Part shown: positions 1 to 6,769 of the stretch, piece after piece
Layout of the letters: each line of letters opens with the position of its first letter
How positions within the stretch are numbered: position 1 is the first letter of the stretch
Assembly: GCA_022827325.1 (NCBI GenBank)
Contig: JAJDTE010000051.1
Span: forward strand, 1-13,986
Length of the DNA: 13,986 nt
Origin: VYFG01 sp022827325
Lineage (GTDB): Bacteria > Pseudomonadota > Gammaproteobacteria > Arenicellales > Poriferihabitantaceae
Direction: 5' to 3'
Program-made: the position numbers and the translations under genes
The notes under the pieces: generated by a model
Databases searched by the model: none
What the model saw: the letters and a program-made list of their open reading frames with translations, nothing else
Told to the model about the DNA's origin: nothing

Positions 1-2
1 TG

Positions 3-104
3 CCGCATCCCAGCCCCCGCAACAACGGCTGGCTGAAGCAAAATCCCTGGTTCGACCGGGAACTGGTTCCGGAAGTGGCGCGCCGGGTGGCGGCGTTGCT
101 GTAA
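3..104 (+). CDS. C-terminal end of a uracil-DNA glycosylase superfamily protein (partial)
   Basis: This is the tail of a gene that begins before the window; 33 residues are readable before a TAA stop at 102-104. They start with HPSPRNNGWL and continue with NPWFDREL. The HPSPRN...NPWF pattern is what I know from the C-terminus of a small uracil-DNA-glycosylase-like family (the HI_0220.2 type), where HPS corresponds to motif 2 of the UDG superfamily that contacts the DNA minor groove. Such proteins would remove uracil from DNA, but members of this subfamily are poorly characterised. The assignment rests on this short tail only. No operon partner follows on the same strand for 1.7 kb. Confidence 0.7.
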   Translation, partial: PHPSPRNNGWLKQNPWFDRELVPEVARRVAALL

Positions 105-535
105 CCCGGATCCATGTTGCCTGGAATCACCACCCACATAAATCAGCATTCACCAATATGGGGATTTGGCCGGTGCCTGTAACAGGACTCGCCACCAAGG
201 CAAGACTAGAATTCCCTCGCAGATTTTCAGAACCTCGTCCCCGCTGTGCAGCAACTGACCGCCGGCGATCCGATCCCAGTATTCCTCCTAGCGGAGCAGT
301 CCGCTGGCGAATCGTGGAGTACAGGTAAAAACGCTCATGGCTTGGGCGAATATCGCCCACACGATGGGCATTTTTCAAACACCCCGCAATTCGACGCGCA
401 ATCGCTTTGCAGGTGACACTGCATGTCAACCATGTATTCCACGATACCGGGGACAGAGCCTATCCCCAGCCTGGGGACCCCTGCCTCATGGATGCGTGCA
501 AGCCATGAGCCGGGGACTCGGGCCTAGGTGACGGC
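105..535. other. 431-base intergenic stretch without a convincing gene
   Basis: Two ORFs over 60 codons exist here (minus 127-429 and plus 337-531), but neither has a recognisable motif or good start context. On the minus strand, two adjacent frames read protein-like stretches: one containing SHERFYLYSTIRQRTAPLGG (about 260-350), the next containing EEYWDRIAGGQLLHSGDEV (about 200-280). A decayed, frameshifted gene is therefore possible but I cannot name it. The 3' part, about 445-541, is rich in short palindromes, including a 13-base one at 464-476 (CCCCAG C CTGGGG). Phrases such as GGGGACAGAGCCTATCCCC resemble sequences found near REP-type elements, but no transposase is present. Confidence 0.4.
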
Positions 536-541
536 TCATGG
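503..541. repeat. 9-bp perfect inverted repeat at the 3' end of the fic gene
   Basis: CCATGAGCC (503-511) and GGCTCATGG (533-541) are exact reverse complements separated by 21 bases. The right arm covers the fic stop codon (TGA on minus, 538-536), so the fic mRNA would end in this hairpin. No T-run follows on the minus strand, so it is not a classical intrinsic terminator. It may stabilise the 3' end or be part of the palindrome-rich relic upstream. Confidence 0.45.
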
Positions 542-1648
542 AACCTGCTGCTCTACGATCGAGTAACTCGTACTGCGTCCTCCACCAAGGTTCTTCTTGA
601 GGGCGCCGCGTTCAATCAGATCCTTGATGTCACGGGACGCCGTGTCCTGTGAGCATTTCGCGATTCTGGCCCATTTTGAGCTGGTCAATTTGCCCTCGAA
701 ACCATCGAGCAACTTGTTCATGACTTTTATTTGCCGGCTATTGAGGGGCTCTTTGGCGAACCGGTCCCAGAACCTTGCCTTGATCATGACCGCGTCGAGG
801 GTTACCGCACTGCCTCCGATTGCCCGGTACAGGCATCCAAGGAACCACTCCTGCCAGCGCGTAACATCCATGTCGCCCTTCTGCGTCCATTCGAGTACAT
901 GGTAGTAGTCTTTACGCTCGGTCATTATTTGTGAAGACATGCTGTAAAAACGTTGCCGGATCATCTCTGACCGTGCAAGAGCCATGTCCGCTATCGCGCG
1001 GGCGATGCGTCCATTTCCATCGTCGAACGGATGGATCGTTACAAACCACAAGTGCGCCAACGCGGCAACAAACAACGGGTGCTCGTCTCCAGGGTCGGCA
1101 AACCACGCCAGGAACCGCGACATTTCATCTGCGACGCGTTCAGCCGGCGGAGCCTCGTAGTGGACCTGCTCCCGGCCCATTGGCCCTGAAACAACCTGCA
1201 TCGGTCCGTTACGGTCATCGCGCCAGGCACCGGCAATGATTCTGACCATACCGCTTCGGCCTGTGGGGAAGAGGGCGGCGTGCCAGCCGTGTAGCCGCTC
1301 CTCAGTCAACGGCTCATCAAATTTTCCGGTCGCATCAAGCATCATCTCGACGACGCCTTCAACGTCCCTGTCAGCTGGTACGAGTCCAGCAATGTTCAGT
1401 CCAAGCCGACGAGCTATGGCGGATCGGACCTGGTCCAGATCGAGCAGTTCGCCTTCGATCTCGCTCGACTTCACGACATCTTCCGTAAGGGTTCGGAGAT
1501 GGGCTTCATTTCGCAGGTCAAGGCCCAAGGTCTCCATCTTGCCCTGCAAGCGCCCCTGTTCATGGGATACCGTGGCAAGCAGCCTTGAAAGCCGCTCCTT
1601 GTCCCATCTTAAATCCGGCCATTTGTCCCTTTCCCATAGGTAAGGCAT
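536..1648 (-). CDS. Fic family protein (AMP-transferase type, class II) with C-terminal winged helix
   Basis: A 370-residue Fic protein that probably transfers AMP or another nucleotide moiety to a protein hydroxyl group. The active-site motif is intact at residues 206-217 (HPFDDGNGRIAR, canonical HxFx[D/E]GNGRxxR). An upstream inhibitory-helix motif [S/T]xxxE[G/N] is seen at residues 61-66 (SSEIEG), inside the same chain and N-terminal to the Fic core, which defines class II self-inhibited Fic proteins. The first 70 residues, with W5, W10 and W15, resemble the DUF4172-type N-terminal region of this class. Residues about 300-366 read as a winged helix-turn-helix, so the protein may bind DNA or control its own expression. 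The ATG at 1648-1646 has GGAG seven bases upstream, inside a 12-bp inverted repeat. It is divergent from the HipA gene. The target is unknown. Confidence 0.93.
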   Translation of the reverse strand: MPYLWERDKWPDLRWDKERLSRLLATVSHEQGRLQGKMETLGLDLRNEAHLRTLTEDVVKSSEIEGELLDLDQVRSAIARRLGLNIAGLVPADRDVEGVVEMMLDATGKFDEPLTEERLHGWHAALFPTGRSGMVRIIAGAWRDDRNGPMQVVSGPMGREQVHYEAPPAERVADEMSRFLAWFADPGDEHPLFVAALAHLWFVTIHPFDDGNGRIARAIADMALARSEMIRQRFYSMSSQIMTERKDYYHVLEWTQKGDMDVTRWQEWFLGCLYRAIGGSAVTLDAVMIKARFWDRFAKEPLNSRQIKVMNKLLDGFEGKLTSSKWARIAKCSQDTASRDIKDLIERGALKKNLGGGRSTSYSIVEQQVP

Positions 1649-1681
1649 GCATAATCTCCGTAATTAATGCGGAGATTATGC
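1649..1681. promoter_or_regulatory. 12-bp perfect inverted repeat abutting the fic start codon (operator or leader hairpin)
   Basis: The arms GCATAATCTCCG (1649-1660) and CGGAGATTATGC (1670-1681) are perfect, with a 9-base AT-only-but-one spacer. A third copy of the half-site, ATATTCTCCG, lies at 1685-1694 and differs from ATAATCTCCG by one base. The left arm touches the fic ATG and contains its Shine-Dalgarno sequence. On the minus strand the right arm contains CATAAT (1680-1675), a possible fic -10, with CTGAAT 17 bases further upstream. It is either a repressor operator covering promoter and start, or, if transcription starts further upstream, an mRNA hairpin that hides the ribosome-binding site. 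Confidence 0.7.
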
Positions 1682-1774
1682 AGGATATTCTCCGCAAATT
1701 CAGCGATGCCTCTTGGCGCTGCGCCTCTGTTACTTTTGCAAATCTAAAGTTTGGGAAAGTTGGAATTCACGACA

Positions 1775-1783
1775 TGGTATACT
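1775..1783 (+). promoter_or_regulatory. Extended -10 promoter for the hipA-family gene
   Basis: TGGTATACT gives the TGn extension plus TATACT (5 of 6 to TATAAT), about 45 bases before the hipA ATG. There is no good -35 at 16-18 bases, which fits extended -10 promoters. Downstream, ATCCTT (1788-1793) and AAGGAT (1808-1813) form a 6-bp inverted repeat with a 14-base spacer between the probable start site and the GAGAAAG ribosome-binding site, a possible second operator. Confidence 0.45.
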
Positions 1784-1827
1784 CTGAATCCTTACTTTTA
1801 AAGACCAAAGGATCGAGAAAGTAGCAA

Positions 1828-3627
1828 ATGTTGCATCTGGTTGGCGAAACCATCGACAAACACAGTGCTAAATATGGCGCGGATACCGGCAAGTTCGTCC
1901 AGATCATGCGGGGAATCTATGTTGGCAGGGAGGACGATGCCGACGCCGTCCTGTTCGATCACGCACTCAGGGTCGCCGCCTACCTCTATCCGAATACCTA
2001 TCTTTGCGGCGCCAGTGCACAGTTGCTTGCGCCGACCCCGGACAGGCGTCTGTTCCTGAGCGGGAAGCGCAACGCACGCACACGGCTCGGCAACCTTGAG
2101 ATCGTGCAGACGCGCGCCCCCGCCGCTCCCGAGACGGAGCCCGTGCAAGTCTCGGACCCGATGGGCGTTCTTACCGTACTGCGCTCAACACTGCGCTTCC
2201 GTTATCTGGAATCCTTCAGGCTGCGCAGCGAAGCCGGCGCCGCCATGACGATGGAGATGCAGGCAGACATCGCGGAGCGACTGGTGGAAACCGCCGGTAG
2301 CGAGGAAGCGGCCATCATCGAGTGCTGGCGGTTGGCGCAAACCAATGGATGGCAGAACGTGGCGGTCCGGGCGGAAGCGTTCATCACCACACCGCCGCGC
2401 GAGGTGTCGATTCCAAAGACGGTCCTCCATGTGGGATGGCATGGGCAGGAGATCGGCGTGCTTTCACATGACGGATCGACCTGGCGATGGGAGCCAGGCG
2501 AGCCGGGCGGCGCAACTCCGGTTCGGACCGGTACGCCGGGAAGCCTGCCGCCATTCATCGAAAGCCTGTTGCCGGAGGGCTGGCTCGAGCGGGTACTGCA
2601 GCCAAGATCGGATCAGGAGCGAATAACATCCGGGAAGCGGTACACGTCCAACATCATCGTCTCGCCGGATCCTGGCGACTTTCATGCGCTCCCGGCTGAC
2701 GTGCTCGAAGGACGACTCGAATCGTATACGGACGAAGGCGTCTTTGTCGGTGCCTACGACGGGCCGTCACCTTCATTTGACGAGACTCTCGAAGACCGCA
2801 TGGCCAAATTGTATGAGTCGGCGGCAACTCCGCGCCTTTCCGGTGTCCAGATCAAGGCGCCGATGAACCTTTCCCGGGACGGGGTGTTGCGACCGGCCAG
2901 GGACCTGGCCTTCACGCATGTTTTCAAACCGTCGCCCGGTGCGGGTTTCGAGGATCTTCCCCTGGTGGAAGCCGCGTGCCTGGCCGCGGCACAGGCCTGT
3001 GGATTCGAGACTGCGGCGCACGCGATTGTCCGGATGCCGAACGGCTTGCCGGATGCACTGCTGGTCGAACGTTTCGACATCAGGCAGGACCGTAACGACC
3101 GCCGGATGATCGCTGTGGAAGACATGGCCTCCGTTCGTGGAGTGGAGCCTTCGGAAAAATACCGGGGTTCGATCGAGCAGGCCAATCGGGCGCTCCGGGG
3201 AGTCTCGAGTGACCCGGATGCAGACACGGCGGTGTTGTTTGCCCGGGCCGCATTCGCATGGCTCATCGCCGACGGGGATTTTCACCTGAAGAACATGGCC
3301 GTCCTCAGGGTTGCTCCCGGCAGCGGAAAAAATTTTGCATCCGCCCGGATCTCACCGGCCTATGATGTGGTCACAACCCGCGTATTTCCCGGCCTTCAAA
3401 ACGACTATCTTGCACTCTCCCTGGCGGGCAAGCGGAATAATCTGTCATCCGGCGACCTTGTCCGGGCCGCGACGACCATGGGTCTCGCCGCGGGGGCTGC
3501 AGAGCAACTGCTCGCGTCTCTATGCCATCGTCTGGGAGTCCATCTCGAAGGCATTGAACCCGCCTCCGACCGGGTCAACCGGGCGTTCCAGATCTGGGAA
3601 AGCAGGATCGACGCACTGGCCGTCTGA
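1828..3627 (+). CDS. HipA-family serine/threonine kinase with AbiEi-like N-terminal domain
   Basis: A 599-residue protein, about 160 residues longer than classic HipA (about 440). Residues 1-110 read like the antitoxin-type AbiEi fold (MRGIYV, HALRVAAYLYPNTYL, RLFLSG); residues 110-190 are mostly helical; residues 198-290 match the HipA N-terminal subdomain; residues 330-560 match the HipA kinase core. Visible kinase features are the G-loop RLSGVQ (336-341), a probable ATP lysine K367 (FTHVFKP), the catalytic segment DFHLKN with D484 and N489, and the metal-binding aspartate D513 (AYDVV). HipA kinases phosphorylate translation factors or tRNA synthetases (GltX for E. coli HipA); the target here is unknown. 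No separate hipB lies beside it, so the N-terminal region may supply neutralisation or DNA binding. The ATG is preceded by GAGAAAG. An in-frame 48-codon ORF ends in TAG three bases before the start. Confidence 0.88.
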   Translation: MLHLVGETIDKHSAKYGADTGKFVQIMRGIYVGREDDADAVLFDHALRVAAYLYPNTYLCGASAQLLAPTPDRRLFLSGKRNARTRLGNLEIVQTRAPAAPETEPVQVSDPMGVLTVLRSTLRFRYLESFRLRSEAGAAMTMEMQADIAERLVETAGSEEAAIIECWRLAQTNGWQNVAVRAEAFITTPPREVSIPKTVLHVGWHGQEIGVLSHDGSTWRWEPGEPGGATPVRTGTPGSLPPFIESLLPEGWLERVLQPRSDQERITSGKRYTSNIIVSPDPGDFHALPADVLEGRLESYTDEGVFVGAYDGPSPSFDETLEDRMAKLYESAATPRLSGVQIKAPMNLSRDGVLRPARDLAFTHVFKPSPGAGFEDLPLVEAACLAAAQACGFETAAHAIVRMPNGLPDALLVERFDIRQDRNDRRMIAVEDMASVRGVEPSEKYRGSIEQANRALRGVSSDPDADTAVLFARAAFAWLIADGDFHLKNMAVLRVAPGSGKNFASARISPAYDVVTTRVFPGLQNDYLALSLAGKRNNLSSGDLVRAATTMGLAAGAAEQLLASLCHRLGVHLEGIEPASDRVNRAFQIWESRIDALAV

Positions 3628-3775
3628 TCATTGAAGCGGATCCGACTGATCCGGGAAGTCCGGGGCAGCGCCGTCAACCCCGGAATGGTTTCAGGTGGTT
3701 GCCCGGTGGGCAATGCCTGGCCGGATCTTTCCGTTACCGCGTGATCGTCATCCGTGGGCAAGCCACGGACAACCC
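3628..3775. repeat. Hairpin-rich convergent spacer between hipA and DUF1820
   Basis: Four short perfect stems are packed into 148 bases: CGGATC/GATCCG (3637-3653), CCGGGG/CCCCGG (3660-3683), TTGCCC/GGGCAA (3699-3713) and TCCGTGG/CCACGGA (3751-3769). The last lies six bases beyond the DUF1820 stop and could end that transcript, although no T-run follows on either strand. They probably act as bidirectional 3'-end structures for two convergent genes. Confidence 0.4.
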
Positions 3776-4120
3776 CTAAGAGCGGTCGGGCTTCGGATTG
3801 TACGGAGGCACCGGAAAGGACGACACATTGCCCCCCGATGCCACATTCGCGTCCAGGATCTTGTTCGTCCCCTCCTTCTTCACCTCGTCAATGCGGATCA
3901 CCGACTGGATCGGCACATAGGTCCGGTTGACCTGGCCGAACTCCGCCTTGAGCTTTTCCTCCGACGGGTCCACCAGCAGGTTGGAGCGTTCGCCGAAGAT
4001 GATGTCGGCGATTTCCACGAAGGCGTACAGGTTGCTCTGGGAAACCTCGTGGGCATACAGCTCGTAAAGCTGCCCGTTGTTCACGAACTGCACTTTGTAG
4101 ATGTTCTTTTTTCGGGGCAT
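3776..4120 (-). CDS. DUF1820 family protein
   Basis: A 114-residue small soluble protein. The opening MPRKKNIYKVQF, the HEVSQSNLYAFVEIADIIFGE stretch (about residues 24-44) and the TYVPIQSVIRIDEV segment (about 67-80) are the pattern of the DUF1820 family, which I know mainly from Gammaproteobacteria. Its function is unknown. The usual member is about 100-115 residues, so this one is full length. The tail after residue 90 is proline- and glycine-rich and probably disordered. The ATG has no clear Shine-Dalgarno in the preceding 20 bases. It is transcribed divergently from dacB. Confidence 0.88.
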   Translation of the reverse strand: MPRKKNIYKVQFVNNGQLYELYAHEVSQSNLYAFVEIADIIFGERSNLLVDPSEEKLKAEFGQVNRTYVPIQSVIRIDEVKKEGTNKILDANVASGGNVSSFPVPPYNPKPDRS

Positions 4121-4178
4121 GTCGGGTGGGTGGCGTCTGGGAATCGTTCACCGACATCCTGTTGCCGGTTGTGCCAAA

Positions 4179-4187
4179 ATTATATCA
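4179..4187 (-). promoter_or_regulatory. Perfect extended -10 promoter for the DUF1820 gene
   Basis: Read on the minus strand, this is TGATATAAT: TGn followed by consensus TATAAT. A start near 4172 would give a leader of about 50 bases to the ATG at 4120. No strong -35 is present 16-18 bases upstream, as expected for extended -10 promoters. The site lies in the 132-base divergent region shared with dacB. Confidence 0.55.
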
Positions 4188-4252
4188 TCGTAGCCGTCCG
4201 GGCCAGTGCCGGGCCAAGGTATCCACCAGAACCCCGACGAACCGCCGCCAAA

Positions 4253-5692
4253 GTGACTCCCCTCCGACGCCTTGCAGGCATCCTCCTGGCCCTCTGCACG
4301 ATCACGCTCCATTCCGCCCCCGCCGCCGGGGAGCTGCCCGGGGAGATTTCCCGCCTGCTGACGAAATACGGGGTGCCCGAGAACTCGGTCAGCCTGGTCG
4401 TCCGGGAAGCGGGACCGGACAGGGAGGTGCTCTCCCTGAACCCCCATGTGCCGCGCAATCCCGCCTCCGTGATCAAGCTCCTGACCACCGTCGCCGCCCT
4501 GGAGCTGCTCGGTCCGGCCTACCAGTGGGAGACCCGTTATTTCGTGGACGGGAAGGTGGATGCCGGGGGCAGGCTCCGGGGCAACCTGATCATGCAGGGC
4601 GGCGGCGACCCCTTCCTGACCGTGGAGCGGTTCTGGCACCATGTTCTTGCCCTGCGCCAGCGGGGGATCCGCCATGTCGACGGCAACCTGATCATCGACA
4701 ACACCCTGTTCAACATTCCGCGCCATGACCGCGCCGCCTTCGATGGCAAGCCCCAGCGGCTCTACAATGTCGGGCCGGACGCGGCGCTGACCAATTTCTC
4801 CGCCACCCGCTTCGTCATCGAACCCCTGGACGGACGCATCCACGTCTTCGCGGACCCCCCCCTTGCGAACCTGGTGGTCATCAACCAGCTCACGCCGTCG
4901 AAGGGCAAGTGCGCCAGCCGGAACGCCGGGTGGTCGCTCCGGCTCGAACGCGCGGAAGGCAGGATACTGGCACGGTTTTCCGGCAAGTACCGGACCCGCT
5001 GCGGCGCCCATTCGCTCTCCCGCAGCTACTTCAGCAACCAGGAGTACACGTACCGCCTGTTCCGCTATCTCTGGGAATCCGCGGGCGGAACGCTCAGGGG
5101 CGGATACCGCACCGGGAGCACGCCGGAGACCGCGGCCCAACTGGTGACCATGACGTCGCGGTCCCTGGCCGAGAATGTCGCCGGCATCAACAAGTACAGC
5201 AACAACGTCATGGCGCGGCAGTTGCTGCTGACCATCGGCAGGGAACGGAACCCGGATTCCGCGGCGGACACCCGGGCCGCCGGAATCGAGGCGGTCATGG
5301 GCTGGCTGGACCGGGCCGGGGTGGACACCCGGGGTCTTGTGATCGACAACGGCGCCGGCCTTTCCCGCACCAGCCGGACCACCGCGGCACAGGTCGCCAG
5401 GCTGCTGGCGGTGGCCTGGCACAGCAACTGGCAGCCGGAGTTTCTCGCCTCGCTTTCCCTGTCGGCGATGGACGGCACGATGCGCCGCCGGCTGCAGGAA
5501 ACCGGCCTGGCCGGCAGGGCGCGGATCAAGACCGGCCTGATCAACGGTGTACGCAGCATGGCAGGATACGTCCACGCCGCCAATGGTCGGCACTATACCG
5601 TCACCATGTTCATCCATTCCCCGAAGATCAATTTCTGGAACGGCAACCGGATCCAGGATGCCGTGCTGGAATGGATCTACCGGCGGCCCTAG
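4253..5692 (+). CDS. dacB: D-alanyl-D-alanine carboxypeptidase/endopeptidase (PBP4, peptidase S13)
   Basis: A periplasmic serine enzyme that trims or opens peptidoglycan cross-bridges. All three penicillin-binding motifs are present and ordered: SVIK at 72-75 (nucleophile S72), SNN at 316-318 and KTG at 426-428. The GTG at 4253 is preferred because it begins a clear signal peptide (VTPLRRLAGILLALC, then an alanine-rich cleavage region near residue 25). The open frame continues upstream to 3695 but there it lies antisense to the DUF1820 gene and is not protein-like. The resulting length of 479 residues fits the S13 family, which carries a large insertion between the SxxK and SxN motifs. The start has no strong Shine-Dalgarno. 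The stop is four bases from the end of the convergent hydrolase gene. Confidence 0.93.
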   Translation: MTPLRRLAGILLALCTITLHSAPAAGELPGEISRLLTKYGVPENSVSLVVREAGPDREVLSLNPHVPRNPASVIKLLTTVAALELLGPAYQWETRYFVDGKVDAGGRLRGNLIMQGGGDPFLTVERFWHHVLALRQRGIRHVDGNLIIDNTLFNIPRHDRAAFDGKPQRLYNVGPDAALTNFSATRFVIEPLDGRIHVFADPPLANLVVINQLTPSKGKCASRNAGWSLRLERAEGRILARFSGKYRTRCGAHSLSRSYFSNQEYTYRLFRYLWESAGGTLRGGYRTGSTPETAAQLVTMTSRSLAENVAGINKYSNNVMARQLLLTIGRERNPDSAADTRAAGIEAVMGWLDRAGVDTRGLVIDNGAGLSRTSRTTAAQVARLLAVAWHSNWQPEFLASLSLSAMDGTMRRRLQETGLAGRARIKTGLINGVRSMAGYVHAANGRHYTVTMFIHSPKINFWNGNRIQDAVLEWIYRRP

Positions 5693-5696
5693 CGCC

Positions 5697-6569
5697 TCAG
5701 GCCTTCCGCGTCCGCGATCCCAGGAAGGGCAGCATCGCTCCGGCGACCTCCGCGGGGACATCCAGGTGCAGGTGATGGTTTCCCGGCAGGACGACCTTTT
5801 CGGCGTTGCCAAGCGCGTTGATGCGTTGATGCGTGACATCGCGGTCGATGATCGTGCCCTGGTCTGCCAGGATCACCAGGGCCGGCGCCTCGACGCCACG
5901 GACGAATTCCATGACCGCCGCCTCGGTCAGGTACATGGCTGACGGATTCCTGAGCCGCCGGTCGGTATGGAGCCGGATTTCGCCGGCCTCCTCCCGGGCA
6001 TTGCGGCGCACCAGAAGTTCCGCCCCGTCCCGGGAGACCGGACTGGCCCTGCACCGGGCGTCGATCAGCGTCTGCCAGTCCGGATAACCGCCTCGCCACG
6101 GCGGTTCCGGGTCGAGTTCCGCCTCGATGGACCTGCGCAGCCGGTTTACCGTGTCCCCGGCCTCGCCGCTGGTCGGCCCCACGCCTTCGATCAGCACCAG
6201 TGACCTGATCCGCTCCGGGAAGACCGCGCTGTACGCCAGCGCGACGTTCGCCCCGAGCGAATGCCCGACGAGATGGAAATGCCTCCACCCGAGCCGGTCC
6301 GCGGCATGGGCGACATCGGCCACGTAGTCGACAAAGAGATACCCGTCGCCCGCCGGCCGGTGGGCGGAATGGCCGTGCCCGGGGAAATCCGGAACAACGA
6401 CGCGGTACCCGGGCAGGTGCCCCGACAGGGGAATGAAACTGGCGGCATTGTCCCGCCAACCGTGGAGCGCCAGCACGGGCTCGCCGTCCGCATCGCCGAG
6501 GCAAAGTGCGGCAAGATGGCCGCCTGGACGATCGAGTTGAATGGAATTGTGCATCGGGGAATCGGTCAC
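5697..6569 (-). CDS. Alpha/beta hydrolase
   Basis: A 290-residue alpha/beta-hydrolase-fold protein. The oxyanion region LALHGW is at 33-38, the nucleophile elbow GHSLGAN at 102-108 with S104, and the catalytic histidine lies in the GNHHLHLD cluster (263-270). The acid is probably D236 or D242 in the ILADQGTIIDRD strand-loop. The HHLHLD ending resembles the serine-hydrolase-like (SERHL) group; the substrate cannot be inferred. There is no signal peptide, so it is cytoplasmic. The longest frame begins with GTG at 6569; an ATG at residue 6 (6554) is an equally possible start, and neither has a good Shine-Dalgarno. It converges on dacB. Confidence 0.88.
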   Translation of the reverse strand: MTDSPMHNSIQLDRPGGHLAALCLGDADGEPVLALHGWRDNAASFIPLSGHLPGYRVVVPDFPGHGHSAHRPAGDGYLFVDYVADVAHAADRLGWRHFHLVGHSLGANVALAYSAVFPERIRSLVLIEGVGPTSGEAGDTVNRLRRSIEAELDPEPPWRGGYPDWQTLIDARCRASPVSRDGAELLVRRNAREEAGEIRLHTDRRLRNPSAMYLTEAAVMEFVRGVEAPALVILADQGTIIDRDVTHQRINALGNAEKVVLPGNHHLHLDVPAEVAGAMLPFLGSRTRKA

Positions 6570-6669
6570 GGGGTTGCGGCATCCGGATACCGGACTGATG
6601 GATTGGACGGCGGATCAGCCGGACGGGCAGATTACACCATTCATTGGTCGCAAATCAGGATTGCCAGGT

Positions 6670-6698
6670 TTGTACTGCGGAACGAATTGAATTATCGT
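6670..6698 (+). promoter_or_regulatory. Possible gltA promoter
   Basis: TTGTAC (6670-6675) and TATCGT (6693-6698) are separated by 17 bases, each matching 4 of 6 consensus positions, in an AT-rich block (about 6655-6750) that stands out from the GC-rich surroundings. The leader to the gltA ATG would be about 65 bases. Other AT-rich hexamers in this block could serve instead. Confidence 0.3.
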
Positions 6699-6727
6699 AT
6701 ATACAAAGAATTGGTTAAACATGTAAT

Positions 6728-6752
6728 TAATTATTGGATTTTTCAATAATTA
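6728..6752 (+). repeat. 9-bp hairpin in the gltA leader
   Basis: TAATTATTG (6728-6736) and CAATAATTA (6744-6752) are perfect reverse complements around a seven-base loop GATTTTT. The hairpin ends five bases before the GAGGA ribosome-binding site. It is purely AT-rich in the stem, so it could be an operator for a regulator or a weak RNA structure near the start site. Confidence 0.45.
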
Positions 6753-6769
6753 CCCTCGAGGAAACAGTC

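Noticed and set aside
127..429. 100-codon minus-strand ORF
   Set aside because: No recognisable motif, weak start context and unusual composition; described only as part of a possible relic.
1684..1827. A hipB-type antitoxin gene next to hipA
   Set aside because: Only a 48-codon frame exists there, with no helix-turn-helix pattern; no HipB is visible in the window.
3695..4252. N-terminal extension of dacB in the same open frame
   Set aside because: It overlaps the DUF1820 gene in antisense and lies before a clear signal peptide; the GTG at 4253 fits much better.
4148..5839. 563-codon minus-strand ORF
   Set aside because: It is antisense to dacB, whose plus frame has SxxK, SxN, KTG and a signal peptide. 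The reverse frame is an artefact of GC-rich codons.
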